A stretch of 64,000 nucleotides of DNA from UKL13-2 sp044229235 (GTDB lineage Bacteria; Pseudomonadota; Gammaproteobacteria; Burkholderiales; Usitatibacteraceae): assembly GCA_044229235.1 (NCBI GenBank), contig JBGATH010000002.1:128678-192677 (forward strand), in the 5' to 3' direction. Below the pieces are notes generated by a model. The model did not search any database and was not told the DNA's origin. It saw only the letters and a list, made by a program, of their open reading frames with translations. Positions 25,910 through 33,994 of the stretch are shown here, piece after piece (the stretch's first letter is position 1; every line of letters starts with the position of its first letter). Position numbers and translations under genes: made by a program.

Positions 25910-26773
25910 CTATTCCTCAGGTTGCAGCAAGGCAGCCTGCAGGTAGCCATCCTTGCGGCCACGTTTCAGCTCGGTCGCGAATTTCGGGAAATCCAGCCCG
26001 AACCGCGCCTGCATGCCCTTCGCCTGGCTCTCGATCCAGCGCCAGCGCGGCTCGAACGACGCATCGCGAAAGGCGAATACCAGGTAATTGCCGTCGCGTA
26101 CGATGGGCATGACGATGAGGTTGCCGCCAAAAACATCGGCGATGAGATCCAGATGCGCGGCGCGTGTGCCCTTGGCGCCGACCATGTTGGCCACCATCAC
26201 CCCGCGCGGCGACAACGCGGCGTGCACATCCAGGTAGAACTCGCGCGTCGATACTGTAAGCGCGAAGCCGTCGCGATCGAAGGCATCCATCACCACCACG
26301 TCCTGCGGCTCGGCGCAGGTGCGCAGCCAGGCGGCGCCGTCGCTCTGCAGCACCCGCAAGCGCGCATCGTCGGGCGGCACCATGAACTGCTCGCGGAAGG
26401 CCAACACGTTGGCATCGATTTCCACCGAGGTCAGGGCGGCTTCGGGCAGGTGGCGGTAGCAGAACTTCAGTAGCGAACCGCCCCCCAGCCCCAGCATCAG
26501 GATGCGTTGTGGCGCCGGCACAAAAAACAGGAAACTCATCATGCGTTGCGAGTAGGCAAATTGCAGCGCATGCGGCTGGCTCACGCGCATCTCGCTCTGC
26601 GTCAGGGCGCGGGTGAAGTACAGCGAACGCACGCCATCGGCTTCGATCAGGAACGGCTTGTCGTAACGCTCATCGAGGATGCGTTCGACCAGCTGGCGCC
26701 GGTCGCTGTCGGCAGGCTCCAGCAGGCGCATCACGCCGCCCTCGCCTGGGAAGGGATTGGGCAACTCGATCAT
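25910..26773 (-). CDS. Spermidine synthase-like protein
   Basis: A 287-residue protein of the spermidine synthase/SpeE-like Rossmann family. LMLGLGGGSLLKF near 93 is the nucleotide (SAM/decarboxylated SAM) loop, LTSVEIDANV the following acidic strand, and VVMDAFDRDGF near 160 the region that holds the catalytic Asp in true SpeE. Many bacterial homologues with this pattern have no proven polyamine role and are called fused or orphan SpeE-like proteins. It is 18 bases downstream of a DsbA-like gene and in the same operon, which suggests a membrane or redox context rather than polyamine synthesis. Confidence 0.78.
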   Translation of the reverse strand: MIELPNPFPGEGGVMRLLEPADSDRRQLVERILDERYDKPFLIEADGVRSLYFTRALTQSEMRVSQPHALQFAYSQRMMSFLFFVPAPQRILMLGLGGGSLLKFCYRHLPEAALTSVEIDANVLAFREQFMVPPDDARLRVLQSDGAAWLRTCAEPQDVVVMDAFDRDGFALTVSTREFYLDVHAALSPRGVMVANMVGAKGTRAAHLDLIADVFGGNLIVMPIVRDGNYLVFAFRDASFEPRWRWIESQAKGMQARFGLDFPKFATELKRGRKDGYLQAALLQPEE

Positions 26774-26791
26774 CGACGCGCGCCCCGGGTT

Positions 26792-27451
26792 TCAGCGCGC
26801 TGCGGTTTCCCGCAAGGCATCGGCAATCAGCTTGCGCAGCTGCGCTTCGCCGAACGAGGGCATGCCGCGGCCATTGACGAAATACTCCGGCGTGGCCTTC
26901 ACCTCCAGCGTGCGCGCGTCCTCGATGTCCTGCGCTATCGCCTTGGCGATGTCGGGCGAGAGCATGTCGGCACGCACCCGGTCCAGGTCCAGGCCCAGCC
27001 CCGCCCACTGCTTCCAGATCAGGTCCACCTGCGCGGTGTGGTTCGGCGCCCACGCTTCCTGCGACGCCAGCAGTGCCTCCAGCGCCTGCCAGTACTTGCC
27101 CTGTTTTCGCGTCGCTTCCAATGCCGCCACCACTTTGTCGGCACCTTGGTGAAACGGCGCGTAGCGCACCACCAGGCGAATCCGGCCCGGGTTCGCGGCC
27201 ATGATTTCCTTCACCAGCGGGTAGAAGGCCGCGCAGGTACCGCAAGCCGGGTCGAGGAATTCCACGATCACCACCGGCGCATCGGGCCGGCCCAGCATCG
27301 GCGATTGCATGCGGCCCAGTGCGGCCACCTTTGCTTCCGAGAGCTGCTGCCCGGCCTTGCTTTCCTGCTGGGCGATAGTGGCCACCCAGCCGATCACGAA
27401 GGCGACCAGCAATAGCACCAGGGTGACGATGAACAGCGTTGTCTTCTTCAT
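26792..27451 (-). CDS. DsbA/BdbD-like thiol:disulfide oxidoreductase
   Basis: A 219-residue membrane-anchored thioredoxin-fold protein. Residues 5-26 form a signal anchor; DPACGTCAAFYP holds the redox pair Cys70-Cys73; KATPEYFVNGR near 190 provides the cis-proline loop. The fold matches the Thioredoxin_4 (DsbA/DsbG/BdbD) group, facing the periplasm. Its start codon overlaps the stop of the DsbB-like gene (ATGA), so the two make an oxidase-partner pair. ATG at 27451 is chosen for the anchor and the overlap. Confidence 0.9.
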   Translation of the reverse strand: MKKTTLFIVTLVLLLVAFVIGWVATIAQQESKAGQQLSEAKVAALGRMQSPMLGRPDAPVVIVEFLDPACGTCAAFYPLVKEIMAANPGRIRLVVRYAPFHQGADKVVAALEATRKQGKYWQALEALLASQEAWAPNHTAQVDLIWKQWAGLGLDLDRVRADMLSPDIAKAIAQDIEDARTLEVKATPEYFVNGRGMPSFGEAQLRKLIADALRETAAR

Positions 27452-27897
27452 TTGGGTCCTCGAATGATGGTGGCCACCAGCAGGGCGACGATGGCCGTGA
27501 ATGCGAAAAGCGACAGCAGCGGAATGGTGAGAAATCCGAACCACGCGGCGACCTGTTCGGCGCACGGCACGCCCTGCGTGCAGGGACGGATGCTCTCGGG
27601 AATCACGCCGGCGATCAGCAGCTGATGAAACACCGCCACCAGCCATCCGGTTATCGCCAGCGGCAAAGCGTAGCGCACCACCTTGCGGTCGAACGGAAAC
27701 AGGCCCACCGGCAGCAGCAGTGCCAGCGGGAACATGCCGATGCGCTGGTACCAGCACAGCACGCAAGGCGGCACGTGCATCACTTCGCTGAGGAACAGCG
27801 CGCCCAGCGTGGAGGCCATGGCCACCAGCCAGGCCAGGAAGATGAGGTTCCAGCCGACGCTGTCGGCGCGGGAAAGTGTGGAGTCGTTCTGGTTCAT
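27448..27897 (-). CDS. DsbB/BdbC-like disulfide bond oxidoreductase
   Basis: A 149-residue inner-membrane protein with four membrane helices. PPCVLCWYQR at 43-52 has the first quinone-linked Cys pair (45, 48), and the second pair is Cys106 and Cys112 in the periplasmic loop. DsbB-type enzymes reoxidise a DsbA partner and pass electrons to ubiquinone. The downstream DsbA-like gene overlaps by four bases and is the likely partner. ATG at 27897 lacks a strong ribosome site. The pair may serve a particular substrate rather than general folding, since such short BdbC-type pairs are often dedicated. Confidence 0.9.
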   Translation of the reverse strand: MNQNDSTLSRADSVGWNLIFLAWLVAMASTLGALFLSEVMHVPPCVLCWYQRIGMFPLALLLPVGLFPFDRKVVRYALPLAITGWLVAVFHQLLIAGVIPESIRPCTQGVPCAEQVAAWFGFLTIPLLSLFAFTAIVALLVATIIRGPK

Positions 27898-28006
27898 GAG
27901 GCAAGCGACACTATACCCAGTGGCGGCGCAGGATGAACGACGCGCATCTGCATCCGCGTCGAAAGGTCCATACTGAAGGCATCCCAAGCCCGCGAAAGGC
28001 CGTTGC

Positions 28007-28600
28007 ATGAACCCCGCAAAAGTCGCCGCCCTGCTCGATACCCTCAAGGCGGCGTGCAGCCGGCAGTTCCGCTTCAATCCGCGCCGGGTGGCGGCCAATA
28101 TGCGCTACAACGGCAGCGAGGGCCAGGGCGCGAACATGGTGCATGTGTTCCGCGATTCGCATACGCATTCGCAGATCGAGCTGAAATCAACCGTGGCCAC
28201 GCTGCGCGAGCGGCATGGCGAGAAACCCCACTGGACCGAGGCCGAGAAGGCCCATTACCGGCGCACCGACGCGGAGATCGACGCGGAACTGGCCGCCAAG
28301 CAGGCCGCGCTCGATTACGCGCGCCATTCCACGCTGTATAGGGATCATCGCGAGCAGCTGCTGTCGCACTACAAGGGCTGGCCGGGCTACCAGCCGGAGG
28401 GGCCGACCGCCAAGGAGTTCGCACGCAGCCTGGTGACCACACTCACCGCCGCGAACGACGCGCGGCTCGGCGAATTTTCCGCGCAGCTGCACACCAGCGA
28501 CGCCGAGGAACTGGCGCACTGGCTGCTGGCGCCGTGTCATCTCGAGGTGGAAGCCGAACGCGCGCGTTCCAGCCTTCAAGCCGACCCGCCGGCGGCCTGA
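28007..28600 (+). CDS. Hypothetical protein, helical
   Basis: A 197-residue cytoplasmic protein that I do not recognise. It is charged and mostly helical, with a segment rich in Glu, Lys and Ala at about 70-105 that could form a coiled coil, and no signal peptide. The start ATG is divergent from the DsbB-like gene by 109 bases and the coding bias is normal. A strong hairpin follows the stop, which supports a real, separately transcribed gene. Confidence 0.75.
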   Translation: MNPAKVAALLDTLKAACSRQFRFNPRRVAANMRYNGSEGQGANMVHVFRDSHTHSQIELKSTVATLRERHGEKPHWTEAEKAHYRRTDAEIDAELAAKQAALDYARHSTLYRDHREQLLSHYKGWPGYQPEGPTAKEFARSLVTTLTAANDARLGEFSAQLHTSDAEELAHWLLAPCHLEVEAERARSSLQADPPAA

Positions 28601-28607
28601 AATGCAA

Positions 28608-28631
28608 CGGGCCGGTCTCGCGACCGGCCCG
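28608..28631 (+). terminator. Hairpin after the 28.0-kb hypothetical gene
   Basis: CGGGCCGGT and ACCGGCCCG form a perfect 9-bp stem with a 6-base loop, eight bases after the stop. Only GTTAAGG follows, so the T-run is minimal. Confidence 0.6.
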
Positions 28632-28683
28632 TTAAGGAAGCACATCACCCGCTGCGTGCGGCGGGCCTGCAGCCGCGCTCAGG

Positions 28684-28801
28684 GAACTTCTAGAAACCGT
28701 TGCGAGCGGCACAAAATTCGTGCGGAGGAGCGGACGCGTACGAGAGTACGCAGAGCACCGGAAGCGCGAAGTTTGGTCGCGCAGTAGGTTAATAGAAGTT
28801 C
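28684..28801. other. Structured intergenic element, possible non-coding RNA or repeat
   Basis: GAACTTCTA at 28684 pairs with TAGAAGTTC at 28793, and inside this AACC (28695) pairs with GGTT (28787). The enclosed 88 bases hold GCGTAC-GAGA-GTACGC at 28736-28751, a 6-bp stem with a GNRA-type loop, and GCGCGA/TCGCGC at 28764-28782. This closed multi-hairpin layout between two convergent genes is unlike the other repeats here. I do not recognise a known RNA family. Confidence 0.5.
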
Positions 28802-28804
28802 ACC

Positions 28805-29797
28805 TCAGGAAATCTGCTGGATGCCGGCAAGCTGCCAGCCTTCCTTGTCCTTGACGCGCTTTGCAATATTCCAGACCTCGGCAAACGGCTCGGCGTTGGC
28901 GGACGGTGAATCCTTGATGGTGCCGCTGAACTTCACGCTGGCAAGGTGATCCTCTCCGACGATCTCCAGGCCCAGCAATTCAGCCTCCAGCGTGACCACG
29001 TCGGTCATGTTCGGCGCCGCGCCGCGTTCCTGCAATTGCAGTTTCAGTTCACCAAACATTTCCGGCGTGGTGAATTCACGCAGGTCGGTGCTGTCGCCTT
29101 TGTCCCAGGCGGCCTGCAGGCGGATGAAATAAGTCTTGGCGCTGCGCAGGAAGGCCGGCACGTCGAAGTCCGGCGTCACGCCGAACGGGCCGGCAGGTGC
29201 GGCTGCTGCCGCCGCGACCGGTTCGGCCGGAGTCGCGCGCGGCCCGATGCCCGAGCCGATCTCCGGCACCTTGAACGGCATGGAGCCGCTCGGACCCGCC
29301 GTGCTGCCGGTGCCACCGAAACTGCCGCTGCCGCCCGATGCGCCGGCGTAGGCCGGCTCAAAGTTGCTCTGCGTGGCCGCGCCGGCAGGCTTGCGGATGA
29401 AGAAGCGGTACACGAGGTAGATCACCCCGCCAATGAGCGCAAAGGTGAGGATGGTGCTGAGAATTCCGGCCATGGCGCCGCCCATGCCGAGGCTGGAAAA
29501 CAGCGCGCCCAAGCCAAGACCGAGCAGCGCGCCGCCCAGCAGGCCTTTCCAGGGCGAGGCGGGCTTTGGCGGGATGGCGGCCTGCGGCGCGGCCGCTGCC
29601 GGCGCGGCGGGGGCTGCGGCCGGTGCGGCTGGTGCCTTGGCTGCATCGGGCGCAGCCGGCGGCGTTGCCTGGCGCTGCACGCTTTGCGATTGCTTGCCGG
29701 CTGAACGGCCACCGCCAAGGCGACGCGATTGGGCGTCGGCATCGACTGCGTAAAGGGTCGCGGCAATCAGGGTCACGGCGATCAGGAGTTTGTTCAT
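28805..29797 (-). CDS. Tim44-like domain protein
   Basis: A 330-residue exported or membrane-anchored protein. A signal peptide (to about residue 22) is followed by an Ala/Pro-rich linker, a Gly-rich hydrophobic region and a membrane segment at about 85-135, a second low-complexity linker with Gly/Ser, and a C-terminal Tim44/NTF2-like domain from about 205. Mitochondrial Tim44 links the import motor to the membrane; bacterial relatives are common in proteobacteria and poorly understood. ATG at 29797 has GAGGA seven bases before it. The gene converges with the structured element at 28.7 kb. Confidence 0.85.
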   Translation of the reverse strand: MNKLLIAVTLIAATLYAVDADAQSRRLGGGRSAGKQSQSVQRQATPPAAPDAAKAPAAPAAAPAAPAAAAPQAAIPPKPASPWKGLLGGALLGLGLGALFSSLGMGGAMAGILSTILTFALIGGVIYLVYRFFIRKPAGAATQSNFEPAYAGASGGSGSFGGTGSTAGPSGSMPFKVPEIGSGIGPRATPAEPVAAAAAAPAGPFGVTPDFDVPAFLRSAKTYFIRLQAAWDKGDSTDLREFTTPEMFGELKLQLQERGAAPNMTDVVTLEAELLGLEIVGEDHLASVKFSGTIKDSPSANAEPFAEVWNIAKRVKDKEGWQLAGIQQIS

Positions 29798-30078
29798 TAG
29801 GGTCCTCGTTGTCGGTGCGCAAGTTTAGCCAATTCCGCCGGCGATTACCGGCGCTTTTGAGCACATTCGCGTCATGGCCAAGCCCTGATGACATGGGGGC
29901 AATCCAGCCCGCCGCAAGCCCTGCGGCCAGCCGTGGCGCGACGCTGAATTGCCGCAGAACATCATCCAAAAAATGGATACGGTTGATCCAAACATACGAT
30001 TGGAGATCAGCGGTTTACAGCCGTATCTTCATCTATGTGCAGTGCAGCATTGGCACGGCAACCGAGGAAAGGCAGCAC

Positions 30079-30258
30079 ATGAACCACCCCGCCATTGACA
30101 TCAAATTTACCGACGACCTGGAACGCCAGTTGATCCTCAATGAAATCGACGTGCATGAACACGCCGAGGAAGAGGGCATGGCCGATCGGGTGCTGAAGCC
30201 GCTGGTACTGATTTCACTGGCCATCGGCGTGCCGCTGGTGACCTCGCTGCTGCACTGA
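30079..30258 (+). CDS. Small C-tail-anchored membrane protein
   Basis: A 59-residue protein with an acidic N-terminal part (DDLERQ, EHAEEEG) and a single C-terminal hydrophobic segment at about 42-58, as in tail-anchored or regulatory small membrane proteins. ATG follows GAGGAAAGG at a usual distance, which argues that it is translated. A second small gene follows 85 bases later in the same direction. No family is recognised. Confidence 0.6.
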   Translation: MNHPAIDIKFTDDLERQLILNEIDVHEHAEEEGMADRVLKPLVLISLAIGVPLVTSLLH

Positions 30259-30343
30259 GAACAGCATGAACACGCCGCACCGCAACACCGCGCCGACGCC
30301 AAAAGCCACGTCGCGGATTCAACTTCCACACCATGGAGGCACT

Positions 30344-30553
30344 ATGAACACCAACAACATTGACTATCTGGCCATCGACGAACTGGTCCGTCGCGCCCAT
30401 CACGACCGCAGCGACGCGCTCGGCGAGCTGGTCGGCCAAGGGATGGTCGCCGCCTGGGCCGCCATCAAGCGCATCGCCCACGGCACCGGCCGCGTCATGC
30501 TGGCCGCCCTGCAACCGACCAGCGACCGCCGGGAAGTTCCGCACGCCTACTGA
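30344..30553 (+). CDS. Small hypothetical protein
   Basis: A 69-residue protein, start fixed by GGAGG six bases before ATG. It begins with a polar segment (DELVRRAHHDRSD), then an amphipathic stretch with alternating Ala, Ile and Met (VAAWAAIKRIAHGTGRVML) and a charged tail. It resembles no family I know. The helix might lie on the membrane. It shares direction and probably a transcript with the 59-residue gene upstream. Confidence 0.6.
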   Translation: MNTNNIDYLAIDELVRRAHHDRSDALGELVGQGMVAAWAAIKRIAHGTGRVMLAALQPTSDRREVPHAY

Positions 30554-30634
30554 TGCGCAGCCTGCGCCGCCACCGCCCGGTGACGGTGCAGACGCTTGCT
30601 CACGGCGCCGCGCGCCGCAAAAAACAGGCGCCGC

Positions 30635-30886
30635 TCAGGACGCCTTGATGCCGAGAATCTTCATCGCCTTGGCCAGCGTATCCACCGCGTCCTGATGCTT
30701 GCCGGCCTTGTGAAAGGCCTCGCCGTCGGCACGCAGCTTTTTCACCTCGGTCATTTGCGCTTCGCTCAGCTTCGGGTTCTTGGCCAGCGCATCGTCGATG
30801 GCTTTCATGTCCACCGGGCAATGAAACGCGAATGCGGATGAAGACGCCAGGAGCAGCGCGGCAAACAGGCTGGTTCGAAGTTTCAT
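30635..30886 (-). CDS. Small periplasmic protein
   Basis: An 83-residue protein with a clear signal peptide cleaved after AFA (about residue 20). The mature part begins FHCPVDMKAID and is helical, with KLSEAQMTEVKKLR and GKHQDAVDTLAKAM forming a helix-turn-helix hairpin reminiscent of a single TPR-like unit. ATG has GGAG before it. The one Cys near the mature N-terminus could bind a partner. Function unknown. It converges with the two small genes at 30.1-30.5 kb. Confidence 0.8.
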   Translation of the reverse strand: MKLRTSLFAALLLASSSAFAFHCPVDMKAIDDALAKNPKLSEAQMTEVKKLRADGEAFHKAGKHQDAVDTLAKAMKILGIKAS

Positions 30887-31133
30887 GTGATCTCCGTTCT
30901 GGTTGAAAGTCAAAAAAAGGGCTGCTGATCCGGCCCGACGGGCATACGGTCGGCACGGCTTGGCGGTTTCGCTGGATACGCCGTCGGTGTTTCGGGCGTA
31001 GAGATAAATAGAGTGAGACACCTTCCACCAACGCGATAGCAGATCAGCCCCACATCATTACCAAACCCCAGCACCCACGCCCCTCTCCAGCCACATTTGC
31101 CCCAAACCCCGCCCCAACGCTGGACCCTTCCCC

Positions 31134-32327
31134 TCAAGCCGCCACCGCCCCCACCCCCCGCCGCCGCATCAACAACCACAACGTCGCCACACCCGCAATC
31201 GCCAGCACCGGCATCGCCACGTAGTTCAACATGGCCCAGCCGTTGGCTTTGAGCAGCAGGCCCGACGCGAACGACGAGGTGGCCGTGGTGCAGAACACCA
31301 GCAGGTCGTGCAGGCCCTGCGCCTTGGCCTTTTCGGCAGGGTGGTAGGTTTCGGTGAGCAATGTCGAGCCGCCGACGAACATGAAATTCCAGCCCAGCCC
31401 CAGCAGCACCAGCGACCACCAGAAATGCGCGACGCTGACACCGGACAGCGACACCGCGAGGCACACCGCCATGATGGCCACACCGGTGAGCATCACGTTC
31501 AGCACACCGAAGCGCTTGATGAGGTTACCGGTGAAAAACGACGGCGCGAACATGGCGATGACGTGCGCGGAGATGACGTTGGCGGCATCGTTGTACGGAT
31601 GCCCACAGAGGCCCATGGCCAGCGGCGTGGCGGTCATCAGCAGATTCATGATGCCGTAGCCAAAGGCGCTGGCGATGGTCGCGACCACGAACACGGGTTG
31701 CCGCGCGATGTGCGACAGCGGCCGCGGCGCGCGATCACTGGCACTGGCGGTCGGCGTGGGAATGCGCAGGCCGGCGAGCAACGCCGCGGTCAGCAGGCAG
31801 AACACCATCAGCGACGCATAGGAGGCGAGGAACTCGACCGGCGCCAGATGCCGCGTCCATTTCGACAATGCCGGGCCAATGATGCCGCCGACCAGGCCGC
31901 CGGCCACCACCAGCGAAATTGCGCTGGCCTTGAAATCGGGCGTGGCGGCATCGGCGGCGGCGAAGCGATAGAACTGGCCGAAGGCGGCGTAGATGCCCAG
32001 CACGAATGTCCCCAGGCACAGCAGCGGCATGCTCTGCAGGAAGATGGCCAGCGTGGCGATGGCCCCGCCCACCAGTCCGCAACCAGTGCCCGCCAGAAAA
32101 CCCGCGCGCCGGCCGATGCGCTGCATGAGATGGGATGCCGGCATGGCGAACAGCGCCGAACCGATGATTTGCGTGGTCACCGGCAGCGTCGCGAAAGATT
32201 TGTCGGCCGCGAGCTGGTAACCGACCAGGCCGTTGAGCGCGATCAGCGTGACGTTATTGGTGAACAGTAGCGCCTGCGCGGACGCCAGCAGGGCGATGTT
32301 GCGGTTCTGGTGAGTGGCGGTCGTCAT
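31134..32327 (-). CDS. MFS transporter
   Basis: A 397-residue major facilitator permease with twelve hydrophobic segments. The loop 2-3 motif is present as MQRIGRRAG near residue 70, and the second half is linked by a polar loop at about 190-210. Family members move sugars, drugs or organic acids by proton coupling; the substrate is not predictable. The start is ATG at 32327. A 247-base gap on the 3' side holds nothing recognisable. On the 5' side a family R and a family C repeat follow in 32353-32576. Confidence 0.88.
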   Translation of the reverse strand: MTTATHQNRNIALLASAQALLFTNNVTLIALNGLVGYQLAADKSFATLPVTTQIIGSALFAMPASHLMQRIGRRAGFLAGTGCGLVGGAIATLAIFLQSMPLLCLGTFVLGIYAAFGQFYRFAAADAATPDFKASAISLVVAGGLVGGIIGPALSKWTRHLAPVEFLASYASLMVFCLLTAALLAGLRIPTPTASASDRAPRPLSHIARQPVFVVATIASAFGYGIMNLLMTATPLAMGLCGHPYNDAANVISAHVIAMFAPSFFTGNLIKRFGVLNVMLTGVAIMAVCLAVSLSGVSVAHFWWSLVLLGLGWNFMFVGGSTLLTETYHPAEKAKAQGLHDLLVFCTTATSSFASGLLLKANGWAMLNYVAMPVLAIAGVATLWLLMRRRGVGAVAA

Positions 32328-32352
32328 TGCGCCGCCGCAAGTTTCAAGGCGG

Positions 32353-32420
32353 CAAACTCAAGCACTGGCGCGCCTCGCAGGCCAAAAGTGACCGGAGATG
32401 CGCGCCAATGCTGGAGATTG
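32353..32420. repeat. Dispersed palindrome, family R, copy 5
   Basis: Arms CAAGCACTGGCGCGCC and GCGCGCCAATGCTGGAG with a loop holding AGGCCAAAAGTGACC. It is followed after 32 bases by a family C element, in the same order and spacing as at 6390-6618. Confidence 0.75.
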
Positions 32421-32452
32421 GCTTCGCAGCAGGTTACTGATGCGGCGACTAA

Positions 32453-32576
32453 ACATGTTGAAAAAGACAAAAACAAGCTCCTTCCCCGGCGAAGGCCGGG
32501 GTCCAAGTTACGCACCCTAGAAAAGCAAAATTAGACCCAGGCCTTCGCCGGGGAAGGAATTTTTTCGCAGCAACAT
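32453..32576. repeat. Dispersed inverted repeat, family C, copy 4
   Basis: Closely similar to copy 1 over its full length, including ACATGTTGAAAAAGA at the left, the inner arms, and GCAGCAACAT at the right. The remaining gap up to 32640 holds nothing further that I recognise. Confidence 0.75.
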
Positions 32577-32640
32577 CCTTAATTGCTGCCTCAATAATTG
32601 ATGTTCCCTGTCACGGCCTGCGGTCGTGTTGGTAACGCGG

Positions 32641-33090
32641 CTATTTCGCATCCGACAACGGCCCGCTCATTTTCACGATACGCGTCAGCAGGCCTTCCTT
32701 GCAGACGTGGCAGCAGTACTCACAGGGACGCACGCCGCGATCGCCGGTGCCATAGAGCACCTTGCCGGTGTGGGTAGTGCGCTGGCCCTCGGCGCCGCGG
32801 ATCTCGCCGGACTGGGTCTGCACCGTCATCCACGCGCCCCAGCAGATCTGTTCGCCTTCCTCGCAGCTGAGCTTCATCTGCTGCACGGCCGGATCGGGTC
32901 GGATGACGTAGGACTTGGTTTTCGACGGCCATTCCTGGCGCGATTCGCCGCGCGAAAAAAATTTGAGGTTCAGTTGCCGTTCGGTGTCGTTGATCAGCTG
33001 GAAGGTCATATCCGCCGCCTGCACCGGCACATGCCAGGCACAGGAAATCAGGACAATCGCGGCGGCCAGCAGGCCCTGGATTCGATTCAT
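32641..33090 (-). CDS. Cys-rich periplasmic protein
   Basis: A 149-residue protein with a signal peptide ending near VQAAD (residue 26). The mature part begins like a beta-sandwich (MTFQLINDTERQLNLKFFS) and carries at least six Cys: SCEEGEQICWG in the middle and a dense CEYCCHVC cluster near residue 130. The cluster could form disulfides or bind a metal. ATG at 33090 is fixed by GAGGAA upstream. I know no characterised relative. It is divergent from the VOC protein gene by 128 bases. Confidence 0.8.
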   Translation of the reverse strand: MNRIQGLLAAAIVLISCAWHVPVQAADMTFQLINDTERQLNLKFFSRGESRQEWPSKTKSYVIRPDPAVQQMKLSCEEGEQICWGAWMTVQTQSGEIRGAEGQRTTHTGKVLYGTGDRGVRPCEYCCHVCKEGLLTRIVKMSGPLSDAK

Positions 33091-33218
33091 GCATTCCTCG
33101 TGATGGATGGACAAGAACGGCAGAATATCACTTGCGTAGCTGCCGCCTGCACATTGTGTTGCATTGCGTTGCAGTCGATGTCGTACCATGCCATTTTTCA
33201 ATCTCCGGGAGGGTAGCC

Positions 33219-33992
33219 ATGTCCATGCAGCCAGGAAGTTTCGTCTGGATCGAACTCATGACCACCGACAGCAAAGCGGCCGAAAGCTTTTACCAGCACG
33301 TGGTCGGCTGGCACATGGTCGATGCGGGCATGACGCCGCCGTACACGCTGCTGATGGCCGGAGAGGCAATGGTTGGCGGCGTGATGACACTGCCGCCGGA
33401 GGTGAGCGCGGCAGGAACGGCGCCCTGCTGGACCGGCTACATCGGTGTGAATGATGTCGATGCCATGGCGGCGCGCGTCACCGCGGCCGGCGGCTCGGTG
33501 TGCCGGCCACCGGAAGATATTCCCGGCATCGGTCGCTTCGCCGTCGTTGCCGATCCGCATGGCGCGGCCTTCATCATTTTCAAGGGCAGCGGCGAACCGC
33601 CGGCGGTGACGCCCGCGCCCGGTACAACCGGCATCGTCGGTTGGCACGAACTGCACGCGGGCGACGGCGCGAAGGCATTCGAATTTTATTCAGGCCTGTT
33701 CGGCTGGACCAAAGCCGATGCCATCGACATGGGGCCGATGGGCATCTACCAGACCTTCGCCGCCGGCAGCGGCCAGGCGATGGGCGGCATGATGACCAAG
33801 ATGCCCGACACGCCCGTGCCCTTCTGGCTGTATTACTTCAATGTCGACGCCATCGATGCCGCGATTGCACGCGTGACCGGCGCCGGCGGCAAGGTCATCA
33901 TGGGCCCGCACCAGGTCCCGGGCGACCTGTGGATCGTGCAATGCATGGACCCGCAAGGCGCCATGTTTGCCTTGCTGTCGAAACAGCGCTGA
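33219..33992 (+). CDS. Two-domain VOC family protein
   Basis: A 257-residue protein with two vicinal-oxygen-chelate modules. Each begins with a short WIEL/WHEL strand, a DSKAAESFY- or DGAKAFEFY-type helix (AxxFY) and ends in a DPHGAAF or DPQGAMF strand that supplies a metal ligand in enzymes of the glyoxalase/dioxygenase fold. Close relatives are often annotated as 27-kDa antigen-like or glyoxalase-like, of unknown substrate. ATG at 33219 follows GGGAGG. The stop is two bases before the next gene's GTG start, so the DUF1415 gene is co-expressed. Confidence 0.88.
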   Translation: MSMQPGSFVWIELMTTDSKAAESFYQHVVGWHMVDAGMTPPYTLLMAGEAMVGGVMTLPPEVSAAGTAPCWTGYIGVNDVDAMAARVTAAGGSVCRPPEDIPGIGRFAVVADPHGAAFIIFKGSGEPPAVTPAPGTTGIVGWHELHAGDGAKAFEFYSGLFGWTKADAIDMGPMGIYQTFAAGSGQAMGGMMTKMPDTPVPFWLYYFNVDAIDAAIARVTGAGGKVIMGPHQVPGDLWIVQCMDPQGAMFALLSKQR

Positions 33993-33994
33993 GC

